Notes: generated from the sequence alone by a model not told the origin. Shown: positions 18,001 to 26,927, counted from the first letter of the stretch. The stretch: 64,000 nt of DNA from Oscillospiraceae bacterium (GCA_009783205.1 WRHO01000001.1:124001-188000), one strand, 5' to 3'. A program made the numbers and translations.

Positions 18001-18625
18001 CCGATTAGGAATCATGTCGCGTGCTTCGAATCTTCGCGGCTCGGACAGTGTTGCTTGTGTTACAAACTGCTCCGGCGGTAGCGCGCAAATGTATAACGGA
18101 AGTCCGTTTAATAATCAAAGGTGTCAATGGAGCTGTTGGTTAAACGGTTTATTGCAAAGGAACGGCTCGGGAAAAATCCGAAATGATTTCGATACAACGA
18201 AGGAAATAAGACCGAGGAATCACGATTCGGAGCGTCCGTTAAATATGAACATTTATTTAGTGTATAACGGAACCGGTGAAAATAAAATACAGCTTAAAGC
18301 CGAATCGTTCTATGCGGGAAGTATTTATTGTCCGCGTATGGTGTTTTATCACGACGATACAAGCAACAATGCGGTTGTGCATTTCGGGAGCATTTTTGCC
18401 TCGGAATTAAGAATGAGAACACAGTGTTTCTTTATAGCCGTACTTCCGGGCGGCGATGCGGAGCCGTCGTTACCGCCGAGACCGTTACCGCGCGAGGAAG
18501 ATGACTACGAAGTACCCGACCCGTCCGGCAACCCCGGCGTAAGCACCAACGGAAGCGGAACGGGCAACGGAGCATTTGACGACCTCGACGGCGTTAACAG
18601 CGGCGAAGGTCAAAGCAGACATTGA
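15068..18625 (+). CDS. Giant PilX-like minor pilin, Cys-rich (1185 residues)
   Basis: The ATG at 15068 follows GAAAGGAG (15054-15061), which favours it over the upstream ATG at 15035. A hydrophobic helix at ~22-46 after KRG (GSVLFIVLVIMSFMIVLAS) lacks the Glu5 of true prepilins, as in PilX-type proteins. The outer region has many cysteines: CETCGNLFD, CICCHKCWK, CICKDDDHDKCDRCGNYPCN (~498-560) and CGVCERC (~776-798), all in CxxC-like spacing. The part from ~600 to 1130 is beta-rich with Gly/Asn repeats reminiscent of parallel beta-helix surface proteins (DUF-type polymer-forming). The C-terminus is Pro/Gly/Asp rich. Likely secreted through the pilus machine; no enzyme motif seen. Confidence 0.75.
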   Translation: MKRNNFRGLTKVKKRMFSKRGSVLFIVLVIMSFMIVLASAVYFAVQNGRKSIVMDYSDSQAFQTANDVLNAMDKYILVYDPRAAGATVDEDGGVALNAAISKLRTNCGLRYVPKIGSPGSEDCEVKSPCLEVPLPFDSTYSSGAKCGVVCGASVWRSHPDKTLKQLIDDGDLIEGEHYLTGEATTNTLGGGGDDISVIIFVNRHGDIVMEVTVEYNGRIVTTSRFYDVGEQRAFAPKWLSPDFKAGAGLHWEWVSSKNPDPNWGSNTRVNSGSFLYGKCWVEDSKDGWARRQAAGTMCRSKSTCRDPGAAICPDASIGGCFWDKNKEKSPAVSPPNGEKFARTYPKAEFTYNADGTVKDSLWQDAIDNGMIPNIPYEPSLRGELVGGCHDVAWPACPIGKGWWVWVDKDNAPATTDTDWGFLPEAMDKRKQWIGIEKPSDKNVDIDYKFSWSTDCDGPKFGGSCIAPTTNKWRIGRIDGWSPELDREDDIKKVKVRTCETCGNLFDKVHPDQAHNAPGVEVDVDGCICCHKCWKLPAECICKDDDHDKCDRCGNYPCNCYERNPDGTFTFTPPGIYDEDGEPFSWFQRAAFHSTGAGKIGDTLDNVAIRGVNATTHFDTTWAVLDKTSSNGSYRSDISANHNLCIGDTTIENPTVFNKTLGITVGKNLYIGNGGNSGVSVQGDNGVVGGDGGHLFFRVRGDFYGHAQNNKNYAVGKSTYCILGNVYSKNANFNNNVLSGLTMYVKGKVFNSNNVEITLPYGNVKKMIEDCKINTDHLCIGADCKVNSTLHTCGVCERCVDLTITWYLGDVSTDLLWPVVAQSRTLDVVWNAPNSTVTSRGDWGAVSGNPLEKYGIAVNDEIKRRIFYIDHDTTVSNKDATGADQNSVNMVIIDTGLGDSENVVNVRLGTTGTFNWNLGTGQTTRVAVMVIGDGTAVLEIPDAVTYQTGAGLYVGPFNMAVLADTTNTNWIGSNNLDGNRLGIMSRASNLRGSDSVACVTNCSGGSAQMYNGSPFNNQRCQWSCWLNGLLQRNGSGKIRNDFDTTKEIRPRNHDSERPLNMNIYLVYNGTGENKIQLKAESFYAGSIYCPRMVFYHDDTSNNAVVHFGSIFASELRMRTQCFFIAVLPGGDAEPSLPPRPLPREEDDYEVPDPSGNPGVSTNGSGTGNGAFDDLDGVNSGEGQSRH

Positions 18626-18627
18626 CG

Positions 18628-18678
18628 GCAGTTGACAGTTGACGGACAGTTGATAATTGACAATTGACAGTTGACAGT
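18628..18678. repeat. CAGTTGA-type short tandem repeat
   Basis: Imperfect reiterations of CAGTTGA(C), with TGATAATTGACAATTGAC in the middle. It lies between the 1185-residue gene and the next pilin gene. The first 17 bases (GCAGTTGACAGTTGAC) recur after pilT at 31537. Confidence 0.7.
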
Positions 18679-18711
18679 AATCAGATAATATAATCGTGGG
18701 AGGGTACAGTT

Positions 18712-19968
18712 ATGTTAAAAAAATATAAATCAAAATCGGGGTTCGCGCTTGTCGAGTGTATAATTGCGATTGCTGTATTCACGATTATGTCGTTGATGAT
18801 AGCAATGCTGATAAACGCTTCGATTCAAACGCACAGAAGCAATATTGAGGAGAACCGCTCGATAAAAAGCCAAAAAAAGGATATATCGCGTTCGGGTACA
18901 AATGTTGTAAACCGCGCAACGTCGGGCGAGATGATTGTCATAGAATTTGACGGGATTTCCGACCCGGTAGCCTATAAATTTGATGCGAGGATATCATCTA
19001 AAAAAAGCGGTAAAGGCGGTCTCGAATTAACCGAATATTTCACCGATGTCAGCAGTATCGACAGACAGGAAATCGGTGCAGAGAGAACAACCGCGTTTTC
19101 GCTCTCTAAAAATGTTAAGGATGCGATTGTGACAAAGCGTACCGCGGGAATTGCCGTAAAATCGCCGGACAAAAATGTTTTACCGAATAAGGTTACTGCA
19201 AAATGGGGCGGGCAGATTTGTAACGAAACGCACGGTCTTGCTACGGATATATGCAATATAAACGGAGTATGCACTACGAGCTGGGTTTTAGGAACGCCCG
19301 AGGTAGCCACAAAGAAGCTTTTTGCGTATCGCATACCCGACGATAACGCAATAACCGATATAAACAACCTTCCCGCGCTCGTTATGGGAACGGTAAAAAG
19401 CGCGACATATGACGACTGGCGATTGAATAAAGGGGACATGAGTCTTCGCGGCTCGCTCCCTCTCGGCGTTCCGTTGTATGCGAATATGTTACAAATTGCG
19501 GTAAATAAAGAGATTAACCCTTGTTGTAATGTTGTGGGTTGCACAACGCATAAGCCCGACCAAATTATATTGCACATTCCTACGGTTGTAAAGGGCGGCG
19601 GTAATGTTGTCGGAATTGTCGTGAGCGATAATATAAAGGACTTGGTTTGGCTCGAAACGGTGAAGGATTATACGCCGAATCGCGACTATCCCGGAACCGG
19701 CGTTAAGTATCCCGGTCCGGCACCCTCCGGCGGCCCGCTTTTTCAGGGGACCGCTAACGAGCGATATGATATAATAATGGAAAGACCGCCGGGACAAAAA
19801 AAGTTTAACGTGTACAATATAGCGATAATAACGACCGACCATATATCGGTTTCCGGAGACGGCGGCATAACTAACCCGAGCAGAGGCAACTTAGATTTTT
19901 GGCTTAATTTAGGAGAGTATGTTTGCCAAAAATGTGCGAGCATACATGATTGGGACGCGGCGTGTTAA
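18712..19968 (+). CDS. Prepilin-like protein, Cys-containing (418 residues)
   Basis: A class III-like leader with PilD cleavage after Gly10 (KSG|FALVE; Glu5 of the mature protein is E15), then a hydrophobic helix to ~35. The mature protein is about 408 residues, two to three times a normal minor pilin. Cysteine pairs occur in CNETHG...CNINGVC, NPCCNVVGCTTH and the terminal CQKCASIHDWDAAC, a zinc- or disulfide-like pattern shared with both neighbours. A good ribosome site (GGGAGGG, 18700-18706 region) precedes the ATG. Probably a minor pilin in the same tip complex; no known outer domain recognised. Confidence 0.8.
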   Translation: MLKKYKSKSGFALVECIIAIAVFTIMSLMIAMLINASIQTHRSNIEENRSIKSQKKDISRSGTNVVNRATSGEMIVIEFDGISDPVAYKFDARISSKKSGKGGLELTEYFTDVSSIDRQEIGAERTTAFSLSKNVKDAIVTKRTAGIAVKSPDKNVLPNKVTAKWGGQICNETHGLATDICNINGVCTTSWVLGTPEVATKKLFAYRIPDDNAITDINNLPALVMGTVKSATYDDWRLNKGDMSLRGSLPLGVPLYANMLQIAVNKEINPCCNVVGCTTHKPDQIILHIPTVVKGGGNVVGIVVSDNIKDLVWLETVKDYTPNRDYPGTGVKYPGPAPSGGPLFQGTANERYDIIMERPPGQKKFNVYNIAIITTDHISVSGDGGITNPSRGNLDFWLNLGEYVCQKCASIHDWDAAC

Positions 19969-19994
19969 TTGAAACAAATAGGGAGGATACTATC

Positions 19995-22900
19995 ATGAAA
20001 ACTAATATGAAAACAAAAAGCTTATTAAAGCGACTAAAATCAAAGAGAGGAATGACGCTCATTGAGGTCATTATAGCTGTGGTAATATTCACTATGATTA
20101 CCGCGGCGGCATTCTCTATGTATCAGCCTATTTCCGAAATTGCGGGGTCGGTGCGTACCGATAACGATATGCAACGAATCGTTACCGCGTCCGAGAACTA
20201 TATAGCGCGACAATTGCGGAACGCGGTAGAGATTAAGGTCATTAAAGCCGACGCATGGACGGACGCGGCGGTAGATATGGCAAATTTCACCGTAGGAAGA
20301 ACGGCTGCGGGTGATGACCCGCGCGCACTCATTATTGAAGAATCTTCAACAATCGGTACGCGCATATATGACGTTCGCCTTAACGACGTCGGGGGGCCTA
20401 TTCCCGCCGATATAGAAAAGTTTAGGGTGTTTAATACCTCTTTTTACTCCGACATTCTTCTTGACATAGGGATTGATTTAAGCGAAAACGACCCCGCCCT
20501 GCAAGAACGCGACAGAACCTTTTTAGAGCTTACCACTACCGCGAAACGTGACGCAAAATTCGGCATGAAGAGTTCGGCACTCGCGGCAGAAAGAACCGAC
20601 AAAAAGGTTGGCGGTTATAACGGCGAGGCGAGCATATTGTTATCCTGGATTGGCTATGTTGACGGAAGCGACAAAAATGCTTTTACCGATACCGCCCGCA
20701 CGCTTAATAAGGCGAGCATAACCGGAGCGGGAAACACATGGATTATTCTTTATCATAATAATATTGATATGGACAGGAAGCAGCCCGATGTTTTTGTTCC
20801 CGACAAAAAATGCCCCACCTGTAAGCATCATACGGTCGGCGCGCCCGGCGGAAGCACTTGCGATTTATCGACCTGTCCCGAGACGCTCCCTTGTTGGAGT
20901 CCGAACTGTCTCGATATTTGCGTTGCGGTTTGTAACGTCGGCTCGGGCATAATGCACGCAAAGGACGACCCCGCAAAACCGTTGGATTGTTATTTTGACG
21001 GTTGTCCCAACTGTCTCGCAGACCCGGGCGACCCGGAATACGGTCTCCCCTGTTACCCATATTGCGGGTACGGCTGTCAGCTTCCCGATAAGCCTACCTA
21101 TGCGAACGGTGTATTTGGGCGCGGATGCGGCGATGTATACCCCGCCACCCCTTGTAACTCCGAGCTTTGCTGTGAATGTGGCGATACATTTAACTGTGAC
21201 GTTTGCAGATATCGTTGTCCGAAGTGTAAAAAGCAGATGACGGTGGAAATTATCGGCGGCAGTGAGGTCGTTATATGCCGCAAATGTTGTAAATTCTGTG
21301 GAGAACCCCCGCATTTGGGACATCTCCCGGGGTGTCAGGTTTCGTGCAGCGGAACGCATACCGAAACCGTTACAACCCCCGCAACCTGTTACTCTGAAGG
21401 TGTTTTGACGGTTACTTGTACCATACCTTCTTGCGCGGCAAACGGAACGGTCGTTATTGAAAAGCTTCCGCATAAATTTAGCGGACACTATTATAAAAAC
21501 CCCGATGACGTTTCATCGCATATAAGATATTGTGAAAATTATTTTGACCACGATTGTAAAGGACTCGAAATAGAGAGTCATGAGTGGACTTATACAGAAG
21601 GCGGTAAGGTTTGTAACAAGTGCGGCGAATCGGATAACGATATTTACGCGCTTATTTCCACCTGTACCTGTATTCTTCCCGAACCTGCGGTTAATGACGA
21701 GGGCGATGAAGAACCCGCGGATAAGTCGCATCTTTGTCCGCGAACGGTTACTATTGTCAATGAAAGCGGAGCGGACAGCGCGAATTGGCGAACGCCCGAC
21801 GTTGATATTAACGAGTCGGGCAATGTCAAATTAGTCGAGGTCGAGGGCGAAGAAAAAAGCTCGGTCAGCGTTAAAAGAGGGGACGACGATAAGATTGTAG
21901 GAACATTTTCCGTCTTCCCGACTATAGGAAAAGGCACAGATAAATTTGGGTTCTCGGGAACTATTTTAATTCAAAATAATTCGTCCGAAGAATTTTATAT
22001 CGTTATAGACGTCCTTAACTGCACCCATGAATGGGGGGCATATAAGCCGGTATCCGACCCCACCTGTGAAAAGAAATATACAACAGAGCGGGTTTGTAAA
22101 ATATGCGGCTTTAAGGAAAGACGCGAGGAAGGCGAGCCTTTAGGACATAAGTTTATTGCGGTAGTTAAGTCGGACGAACCGGAAAATCCGAGGGTTGAGG
22201 TCGAGAAAATCGACGGCGACGCTTCTCTCTTTGACGCGGAGGAGTTTAACGGTTGGATAAAGACATTTAACGCCACCTGTACCCTTGCTTCAAGATATGA
22301 GCGCGTATGCGTTCGCGAGGAGTGTTTGAAGGCATTTACGAAGGAAGGTACAAAAGAAGGTACCGTCGCGCTCGGACATAAATTTGATGACGAGGTCGAA
22401 AGTCTTTCAACCGTTATCAGATGTTGGGGCGGGTTTAAATATTTCAGTTGCAGTAACGCCGGCTGTAACGCTCCTCCAAACCAAGTAACCGTCGAGCCGG
22501 AGCTTCCGGAGTATGACGAAGGCGACGAAGATTTAAGAAACGAAACCGGCGAGCCAACCTGTACAACTCCCGGCGGCTTTGAATACCTTTGCAAACATTG
22601 TGAGGGTAAGGACGATGTCGGTGCGCCTCTTTCATCACACAGAAAGCCCGGCGATACCGAAATACCGCCATTGGGTCACGATTGGCTTCCTTGGAAAACA
22701 AAGGAAAACGGAGAGGTGTCTTGTTTAAGTGACGAGATACTCATAAGAACCTGTAACCGAGGCGGCTGCAGCGAATCGCAAAACAGCACGCAACCCCCCG
22801 AGGACGGCTTTGAGGGCGAACAACCCGTTTTCGCGACAAAGACGGGTCACGGCATATGTCCCGCGTTTACAGAGGAAAATATAAAGAATGAACCCGGCTA

Positions 22901-25900
22901 CTGGAATGTTACGGGAACCGAAGGCAACTGCGGCGACCCGGTAACCTATACCTGGGTATGCCCTCTTTGTAACGGCGACGACGTCGGAGAGGACGAGGCC
23001 GGAAATAAAGAGAAATATGAAAACGAGATAACCGCCGAGCATAACTGGATTTTGACGGAGTGGTTTAAGTTAGATGACGAGTATCATATGAGGAAGTGTT
23101 CTGCTTGTCAACAGCTTGTTGAAACCGCCGATAATCCTAAGATTGCACACGGCAACTGGGTATCCGTCGATACTACCGATGCAACCTGTTACGCGGTCGG
23201 CGAGATACTCTACAATTGCGGAAGCGAGTGCGGCGCGACAATGACGGAAGAGATTCCCAAAATAGCACACACATGGGGCGATTATACAAGCGTCGGCGAT
23301 GGCGGACACGCTAAGAAGTGTACCGTTTCCGCCTGTGGAGCAATGGACGATGAAGTTTTAGCGCACGTTTTCCCCGACGACTGGTCGCCGGATTCGGCAA
23401 ATTGCTTTAAAAAATGTGACGATTGTGAATATATTACAACGCAGTCGCATACCTACTCATCTATGTGGATACCGATTATTACGGGTGGAATAAGCACAAC
23501 CTGCGGAAAAACCTGTGACAGTTGCGGAAATGTGTTGACACAGGCGCATAAGTTCGGCGATTGGTTAGACGGCGTAAGATATTGCGGCAACGCGAGTATC
23601 CCTACCACCGAGGGTTGCGGTTATGAGGACGAAAACACCGAACCCTGTAAGCCGCTCCCCGCCCCTTCATTTTCTGTTGAACTATTAGCTCGTGCCAATA
23701 ATCCAAATTGGGTTGACAGAAAGGGTAACACGGTAGAAATCACAGGAAACGGGACTTATACTTCAACCATTACCGGAGTAAGTGATACAGGTTATCGCTC
23801 AATTATCATTGCATCTTCCGGAATTAGTCCCGACACAATTCTCGTCGGAACATCAATAGCGGCTCCCGACGTTTATCATGACTCTAATGTTGTAATAACT
23901 GTAAACTCGGTTACGGTGAACGGAACAGCGCGCGCGCATACGTTCCCGGCAAATAGTCGTTTTATAAGAATACAACCGGGTAATGGTTTAGATAAACGTG
24001 CTTTGGCTGTATTATGGTATGACCAATGGTACGATGGCGGTCCCACACACGGCGGAAACCAACCGGCGACTTTCTGGCAACGTATGGGCGGTGCAATGTC
24101 CGGCACAACTACATCTATAAGTGTCACTTTCACCATTTCCGGCGTGGCACAAGAGGAAACACACGACTTCACGAGCGGTATATGGGACGTGGACGCTTTA
24201 GATAATCAACACAGACAAAAATGCAGAAAATGCCCTGCATACAGCGCGTGGGAAGCTCACACCTTCACGGGTGCTTGGGTACCTAATCCCGGCGAATGTA
24301 GAGAAAGACAATTCTGTAAATGTGGAGCGCACACCGAGCGCGCTAAAGACCATACCTATGGTTCGTGGAGCGATATTGACGGCGAATGTAAACAAGAATG
24401 TACCTGTACCGTATGTGGCATAAAGGATTATCAAGATGTCGCACACAGCTTCGGTGATTGGGTTGTAACTACCCCCGCCGATTGTACAACGAACGGCGTC
24501 GAAACCGAAACCTGTGACAATTGCGGCGAAGCAAATACCCGCCCGATTAGCGCATTGGGACATTTGCGTACAAAAGACAATTGGACGTCAACTAATGACG
24601 AGGGTTCAATCCGAACGAAGATTTGCGGCAGAGACGGCTGTGACACATTATTAACCTGTGCGCCGAGCGCGAGCGGAAGCGGCGTAACGCAGGTAAGATT
24701 CGCTCATGACGGTAACCCGTGCGGCTACTGCGGCTACTTGCTCGAGAAATGCGGACGGTGCGGTTGCAGAACCTGTTACGGTGAACCTTACGGAAGAATC
24801 CCCGGTTGTGAGGACGAAGACGGTACCGATTGTACCGCGGGCGGCGCGGGCGGTTGCGGCAACCACAGCTATCCTGCATGGGCGGCGGTTAATACCGGTG
24901 ATTTCCTGCCGAACGGACAACAGGCGAGAAAGTGTAACAACTGTAACAATTACGAGTTCCAAGATGCGTTTACCGTAACATTACAGACCGGAAATGTAAC
25001 ACGCGATAACGCTATGGTCACTGTTACCTTTACAATCAGAAATAACTCCGGTAGTAATATTGAGGGAAGAAGATTAGTTTTAGATGTTGAGTTGTTACCC
25101 ACAGACATCGGAACTATAACGAATGTTGACGGGGGCAGTATCGGAGCCTCACGCAGCGGTAATAAATCGCTTATCCGTAAAGGCGGCGGCGATACCCTAA
25201 ATAATAACGCCACCAGAACTATAGACGCAAGATTTACTTTCAGCAGTAACGCGAACGCAACAAACTTTGTAAATGCGTACAACGCCGCTACAGATAAAAC
25301 ATCGGTTATCGCAATTTACGGATTGCGCGTAACGCAAGCGGGTCAAGACGGAGCTTTGGTTTGGGAAACGCACGATTGGGAAAAATACAGCGGTATTACA
25401 CCTCCGACATACTGCAGAACTAAGTTTGAAGCGGACGGAAAGATTGACTGTTGCGAAATCGGCGTTCAAGAACACACCTACGGGGCGTTCTCGCCTGTGA
25501 GCAGTCGGCATGAAAGAAGCTGTACCCGTACCGGCTGTACCGCAAAAGACTCTCACGCGATTTCGTGGAACTGGACGGTAGTGACAGAGCCTACTTGTAC
25601 AACGGCGGGAAGTCGAACGGCAACCTGTAGCGTAACCGGCTGTACCGAAACCGAAACGGGAACGATTGCTATATTGCCGCATACTTGGGGTGATTGGACT
25701 ACAGTAACTGCGGCAACCTGTACGACTACGGGAACTCAAACGAGACCTTGTACAAGGGCGGGCTGTACCGAAACCGAAACGGGAACGATTACCGCGTTAG
25801 GACATCAACGTACTGCAGGAGGTTGGGACGGTGATGGTGACACAAGAACGAAGCAATGCGGCAGAGCCGGTTGCACAACAACATTAACCTGTGCTCCTTC

Positions 25901-26282
25901 CGCGAGCGGAAGCGGCGTTACTCAAACACAGTTTGCTCATAATAACAATCCTTGTACTTTCTGTGAGTATGCAGCGGCATTGTCTGCTACAGCAACATTT
26001 GCACAAGTAGACCAAGGTCAACTTATTACGATAACAAATACAGGTGCTGCCGCAATAACGAGTTGGACATTAACAGTTAACAGAACAAACGGCGACTGGT
26101 GCAACTTGCATATGAATGCTATGTGGAGTAACATTAATAATACTGTAACTCTCATCGGAGGCGGTACCAGCACATTTGTTATAACTAACAATACAGGACA
26201 ACACCAAATTGCCCCCGGAGGAACTGTGGTTATATATCTGCAAAATGGTAATATCTCGAATGTGTCTGTTATTGTAAGCTGA
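19995..26282 (+). CDS. Giant Cys-repeat minor pilin with carbohydrate-binding-like C-terminus (2095 residues)
   Basis: The ATG at 19995 follows GGGAGG (19981-19986). The leader ends KRG19|MTLIE (Glu5 = E24) with a helix to ~43, a clear type III prepilin signal. Residues ~45-260 look pilin-like. From ~270 the protein is a chain of cysteine modules of the form (T/P)-x-C-x4-G-x5-C-x3-C-x-6/8-L-x-H, e.g. EPTCTTAGSRTATCSVTGC. Three beta-sandwich-like domains interrupt it: ~1224-1391, ~1659-1792 and the end, ~1997-2095. The last reads like CBM2: ITITNTG, SWTL, NAMWSN, then IAPGGTVVIYL. Two copies of TCAPSASGSGVTQ...FAH...NPC (near 1554 and 1965) show internal duplication. Inferred pilus-tip adhesin. 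Confidence 0.8.
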   Translation: MKTNMKTKSLLKRLKSKRGMTLIEVIIAVVIFTMITAAAFSMYQPISEIAGSVRTDNDMQRIVTASENYIARQLRNAVEIKVIKADAWTDAAVDMANFTVGRTAAGDDPRALIIEESSTIGTRIYDVRLNDVGGPIPADIEKFRVFNTSFYSDILLDIGIDLSENDPALQERDRTFLELTTTAKRDAKFGMKSSALAAERTDKKVGGYNGEASILLSWIGYVDGSDKNAFTDTARTLNKASITGAGNTWIILYHNNIDMDRKQPDVFVPDKKCPTCKHHTVGAPGGSTCDLSTCPETLPCWSPNCLDICVAVCNVGSGIMHAKDDPAKPLDCYFDGCPNCLADPGDPEYGLPCYPYCGYGCQLPDKPTYANGVFGRGCGDVYPATPCNSELCCECGDTFNCDVCRYRCPKCKKQMTVEIIGGSEVVICRKCCKFCGEPPHLGHLPGCQVSCSGTHTETVTTPATCYSEGVLTVTCTIPSCAANGTVVIEKLPHKFSGHYYKNPDDVSSHIRYCENYFDHDCKGLEIESHEWTYTEGGKVCNKCGESDNDIYALISTCTCILPEPAVNDEGDEEPADKSHLCPRTVTIVNESGADSANWRTPDVDINESGNVKLVEVEGEEKSSVSVKRGDDDKIVGTFSVFPTIGKGTDKFGFSGTILIQNNSSEEFYIVIDVLNCTHEWGAYKPVSDPTCEKKYTTERVCKICGFKERREEGEPLGHKFIAVVKSDEPENPRVEVEKIDGDASLFDAEEFNGWIKTFNATCTLASRYERVCVREECLKAFTKEGTKEGTVALGHKFDDEVESLSTVIRCWGGFKYFSCSNAGCNAPPNQVTVEPELPEYDEGDEDLRNETGEPTCTTPGGFEYLCKHCEGKDDVGAPLSSHRKPGDTEIPPLGHDWLPWKTKENGEVSCLSDEILIRTCNRGGCSESQNSTQPPEDGFEGEQPVFATKTGHGICPAFTEENIKNEPGYWNVTGTEGNCGDPVTYTWVCPLCNGDDVGEDEAGNKEKYENEITAEHNWILTEWFKLDDEYHMRKCSACQQLVETADNPKIAHGNWVSVDTTDATCYAVGEILYNCGSECGATMTEEIPKIAHTWGDYTSVGDGGHAKKCTVSACGAMDDEVLAHVFPDDWSPDSANCFKKCDDCEYITTQSHTYSSMWIPIITGGISTTCGKTCDSCGNVLTQAHKFGDWLDGVRYCGNASIPTTEGCGYEDENTEPCKPLPAPSFSVELLARANNPNWVDRKGNTVEITGNGTYTSTITGVSDTGYRSIIIASSGISPDTILVGTSIAAPDVYHDSNVVITVNSVTVNGTARAHTFPANSRFIRIQPGNGLDKRALAVLWYDQWYDGGPTHGGNQPATFWQRMGGAMSGTTTSISVTFTISGVAQEETHDFTSGIWDVDALDNQHRQKCRKCPAYSAWEAHTFTGAWVPNPGECRERQFCKCGAHTERAKDHTYGSWSDIDGECKQECTCTVCGIKDYQDVAHSFGDWVVTTPADCTTNGVETETCDNCGEANTRPISALGHLRTKDNWTSTNDEGSIRTKICGRDGCDTLLTCAPSASGSGVTQVRFAHDGNPCGYCGYLLEKCGRCGCRTCYGEPYGRIPGCEDEDGTDCTAGGAGGCGNHSYPAWAAVNTGDFLPNGQQARKCNNCNNYEFQDAFTVTLQTGNVTRDNAMVTVTFTIRNNSGSNIEGRRLVLDVELLPTDIGTITNVDGGSIGASRSGNKSLIRKGGGDTLNNNATRTIDARFTFSSNANATNFVNAYNAATDKTSVIAIYGLRVTQAGQDGALVWETHDWEKYSGITPPTYCRTKFEADGKIDCCEIGVQEHTYGAFSPVSSRHERSCTRTGCTAKDSHAISWNWTVVTEPTCTTAGSRTATCSVTGCTETETGTIAILPHTWGDWTTVTAATCTTTGTQTRPCTRAGCTETETGTITALGHQRTAGGWDGDGDTRTKQCGRAGCTTTLTCAPSASGSGVTQTQFAHNNNPCTFCEYAAALSATATFAQVDQGQLITITNTGAAAITSWTLTVNRTNGDWCNLHMNAMWSNINNTVTLIGGGTSTFVITNNTGQHQIAPGGTVVIYLQNGNISNVSVIVS

Positions 26283-26304
26283 TACTTGCAAGTATTTACA
26301 AACA

Positions 26305-26357
26305 TCAAACCGCCGATTACGGTCGGCGGTTTGAATAAGGCGAAATTGTGGTATAAT
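26305..26357 (+). repeat. Hairpin-promoter repeat, copy 1
   Basis: A perfect 12-bp stem (TCAAACCGCCGA/TCGGCGGTTTGA) with loop TTACGG at 26305-26334, running into TTGAAT-15 bp-TATAAT (26331-26357) with TGG before the -10 (extended -10). The same ~54-bp block is repeated at 26928. It stands between the giant pilin gene and the toxin-antitoxin pair and probably supplies the promoter of the latter. No T-run follows the stem, so it is not a standard terminator. Confidence 0.8.
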
Positions 26358-26380
26358 ATAATAAGAAAGAGGTGAGCGTT

Positions 26381-26569
26381 ATGGATAATACGGTCGGAAG
26401 ATATTGTACTATTGAAGAATCGTTAAAACAGTCTTGTATAGAGATGAAGCTTATGCGCGAGGGTAAACTACCGAGTAACGGCAGTTGGCGAGAAATGTTT
26501 CGCAGAATCGAAGAGGAGGCGAGAGCTGAGGAAGAGGCAGAAGAAAGAGCAAAAAATGGAGAGCAGTGA
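26381..26569 (+). CDS. Putative antitoxin of a RelE/ParE-type module
   Basis: 62 residues from the ATG at 26381, preceded by AAGAGGTGAG; an in-frame GTG at 26372 lies inside that ribosome site and is unlikely. The product starts MDNTVGRYCTIEESLKQSC and ends in a strongly charged helix rich in Glu/Ala (IEEEARAEEEAEERAK). I do not recognise the DNA-binding fold, but its size, charge and ATG/TGA overlap with the toxin-like gene fit a type II antitoxin. Confidence 0.65.
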   Translation: MDNTVGRYCTIEESLKQSCIEMKLMREGKLPSNGSWREMFRRIEEEARAEEEAEERAKNGEQ

Positions 26570-26922
26570 TGTATTGCGTAGAATTTACAAAAAGATTTGA
26601 ACAGGACATTGACTATTATCGTAAAAAGAAAAAATATCATCATATTGAAGATGATATAAGTTCAATTATAGATAATTTAGAAAATGGTGAATTAATCGGT
26701 AATGAAATTTCCGGAATAAATCTTGAAATGAGCGGTCACACCTATAAAGTGAGAGCGGTAAATACCGATACAAAATCCGGAAAAAGTGATGGATACAGAG
26801 TTATTTATTATGCGGTACAAGATGATAAAACAGTATTTCTTTTAACTATTTACAGTAAAAAAGATGATATAAGAATTCCCACAAATAATGAGATTATCGG
26901 AATAATTGAACAGTATTGTTAA
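26569..26922 (+). CDS. RelE/ParE family toxin-like protein
   Basis: 117 residues. The start MYCVEFTKRFEQDIDYYRKK, the middle YKVRAVNTDTKSGKSDGYRVIYY and the end VFLLTIYSKKDDIRIPTNNEI match the RelE/ParE-fold toxins that cut mRNA on the ribosome or poison gyrase; the KSGKS.GYRVIYY segment is the most telling. The ATG overlaps the antitoxin stop (TGATG), which couples translation. The pair is inserted in the pilus region with its own promoter repeat and stands between two copies of the same hairpin, suggesting later acquisition. Target unknown. Confidence 0.75.
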   Translation: MYCVEFTKRFEQDIDYYRKKKKYHHIEDDISSIIDNLENGELIGNEISGINLEMSGHTYKVRAVNTDTKSGKSDGYRVIYYAVQDDKTVFLLTIYSKKDDIRIPTNNEIIGIIEQYC

Positions 26923-26927
26923 TACCG

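Noticed and set aside
23660..24170. Naming the middle domain of the giant pilin as a specific CBM family
   Set aside because: It looks like a beta-sandwich with ITGNGTYTSTITGV, but I cannot assign a family by eye, so only the C-terminal domain is called CBM2-like.
20640..25740. Many long antisense frames over the 2095-residue pilin gene
   Set aside because: Cys/Thr/Gly-rich coding biases the opposite strand to open frames; none has a ribosome site and a recognisable product.
26305..26334. Hairpin as ordinary terminator of the giant pilin gene
   Set aside because: Strong stem, but no T-run on either side in copies 1 and 2, and it recurs together with a promoter block, so a repeat or cassette boundary is a better description.
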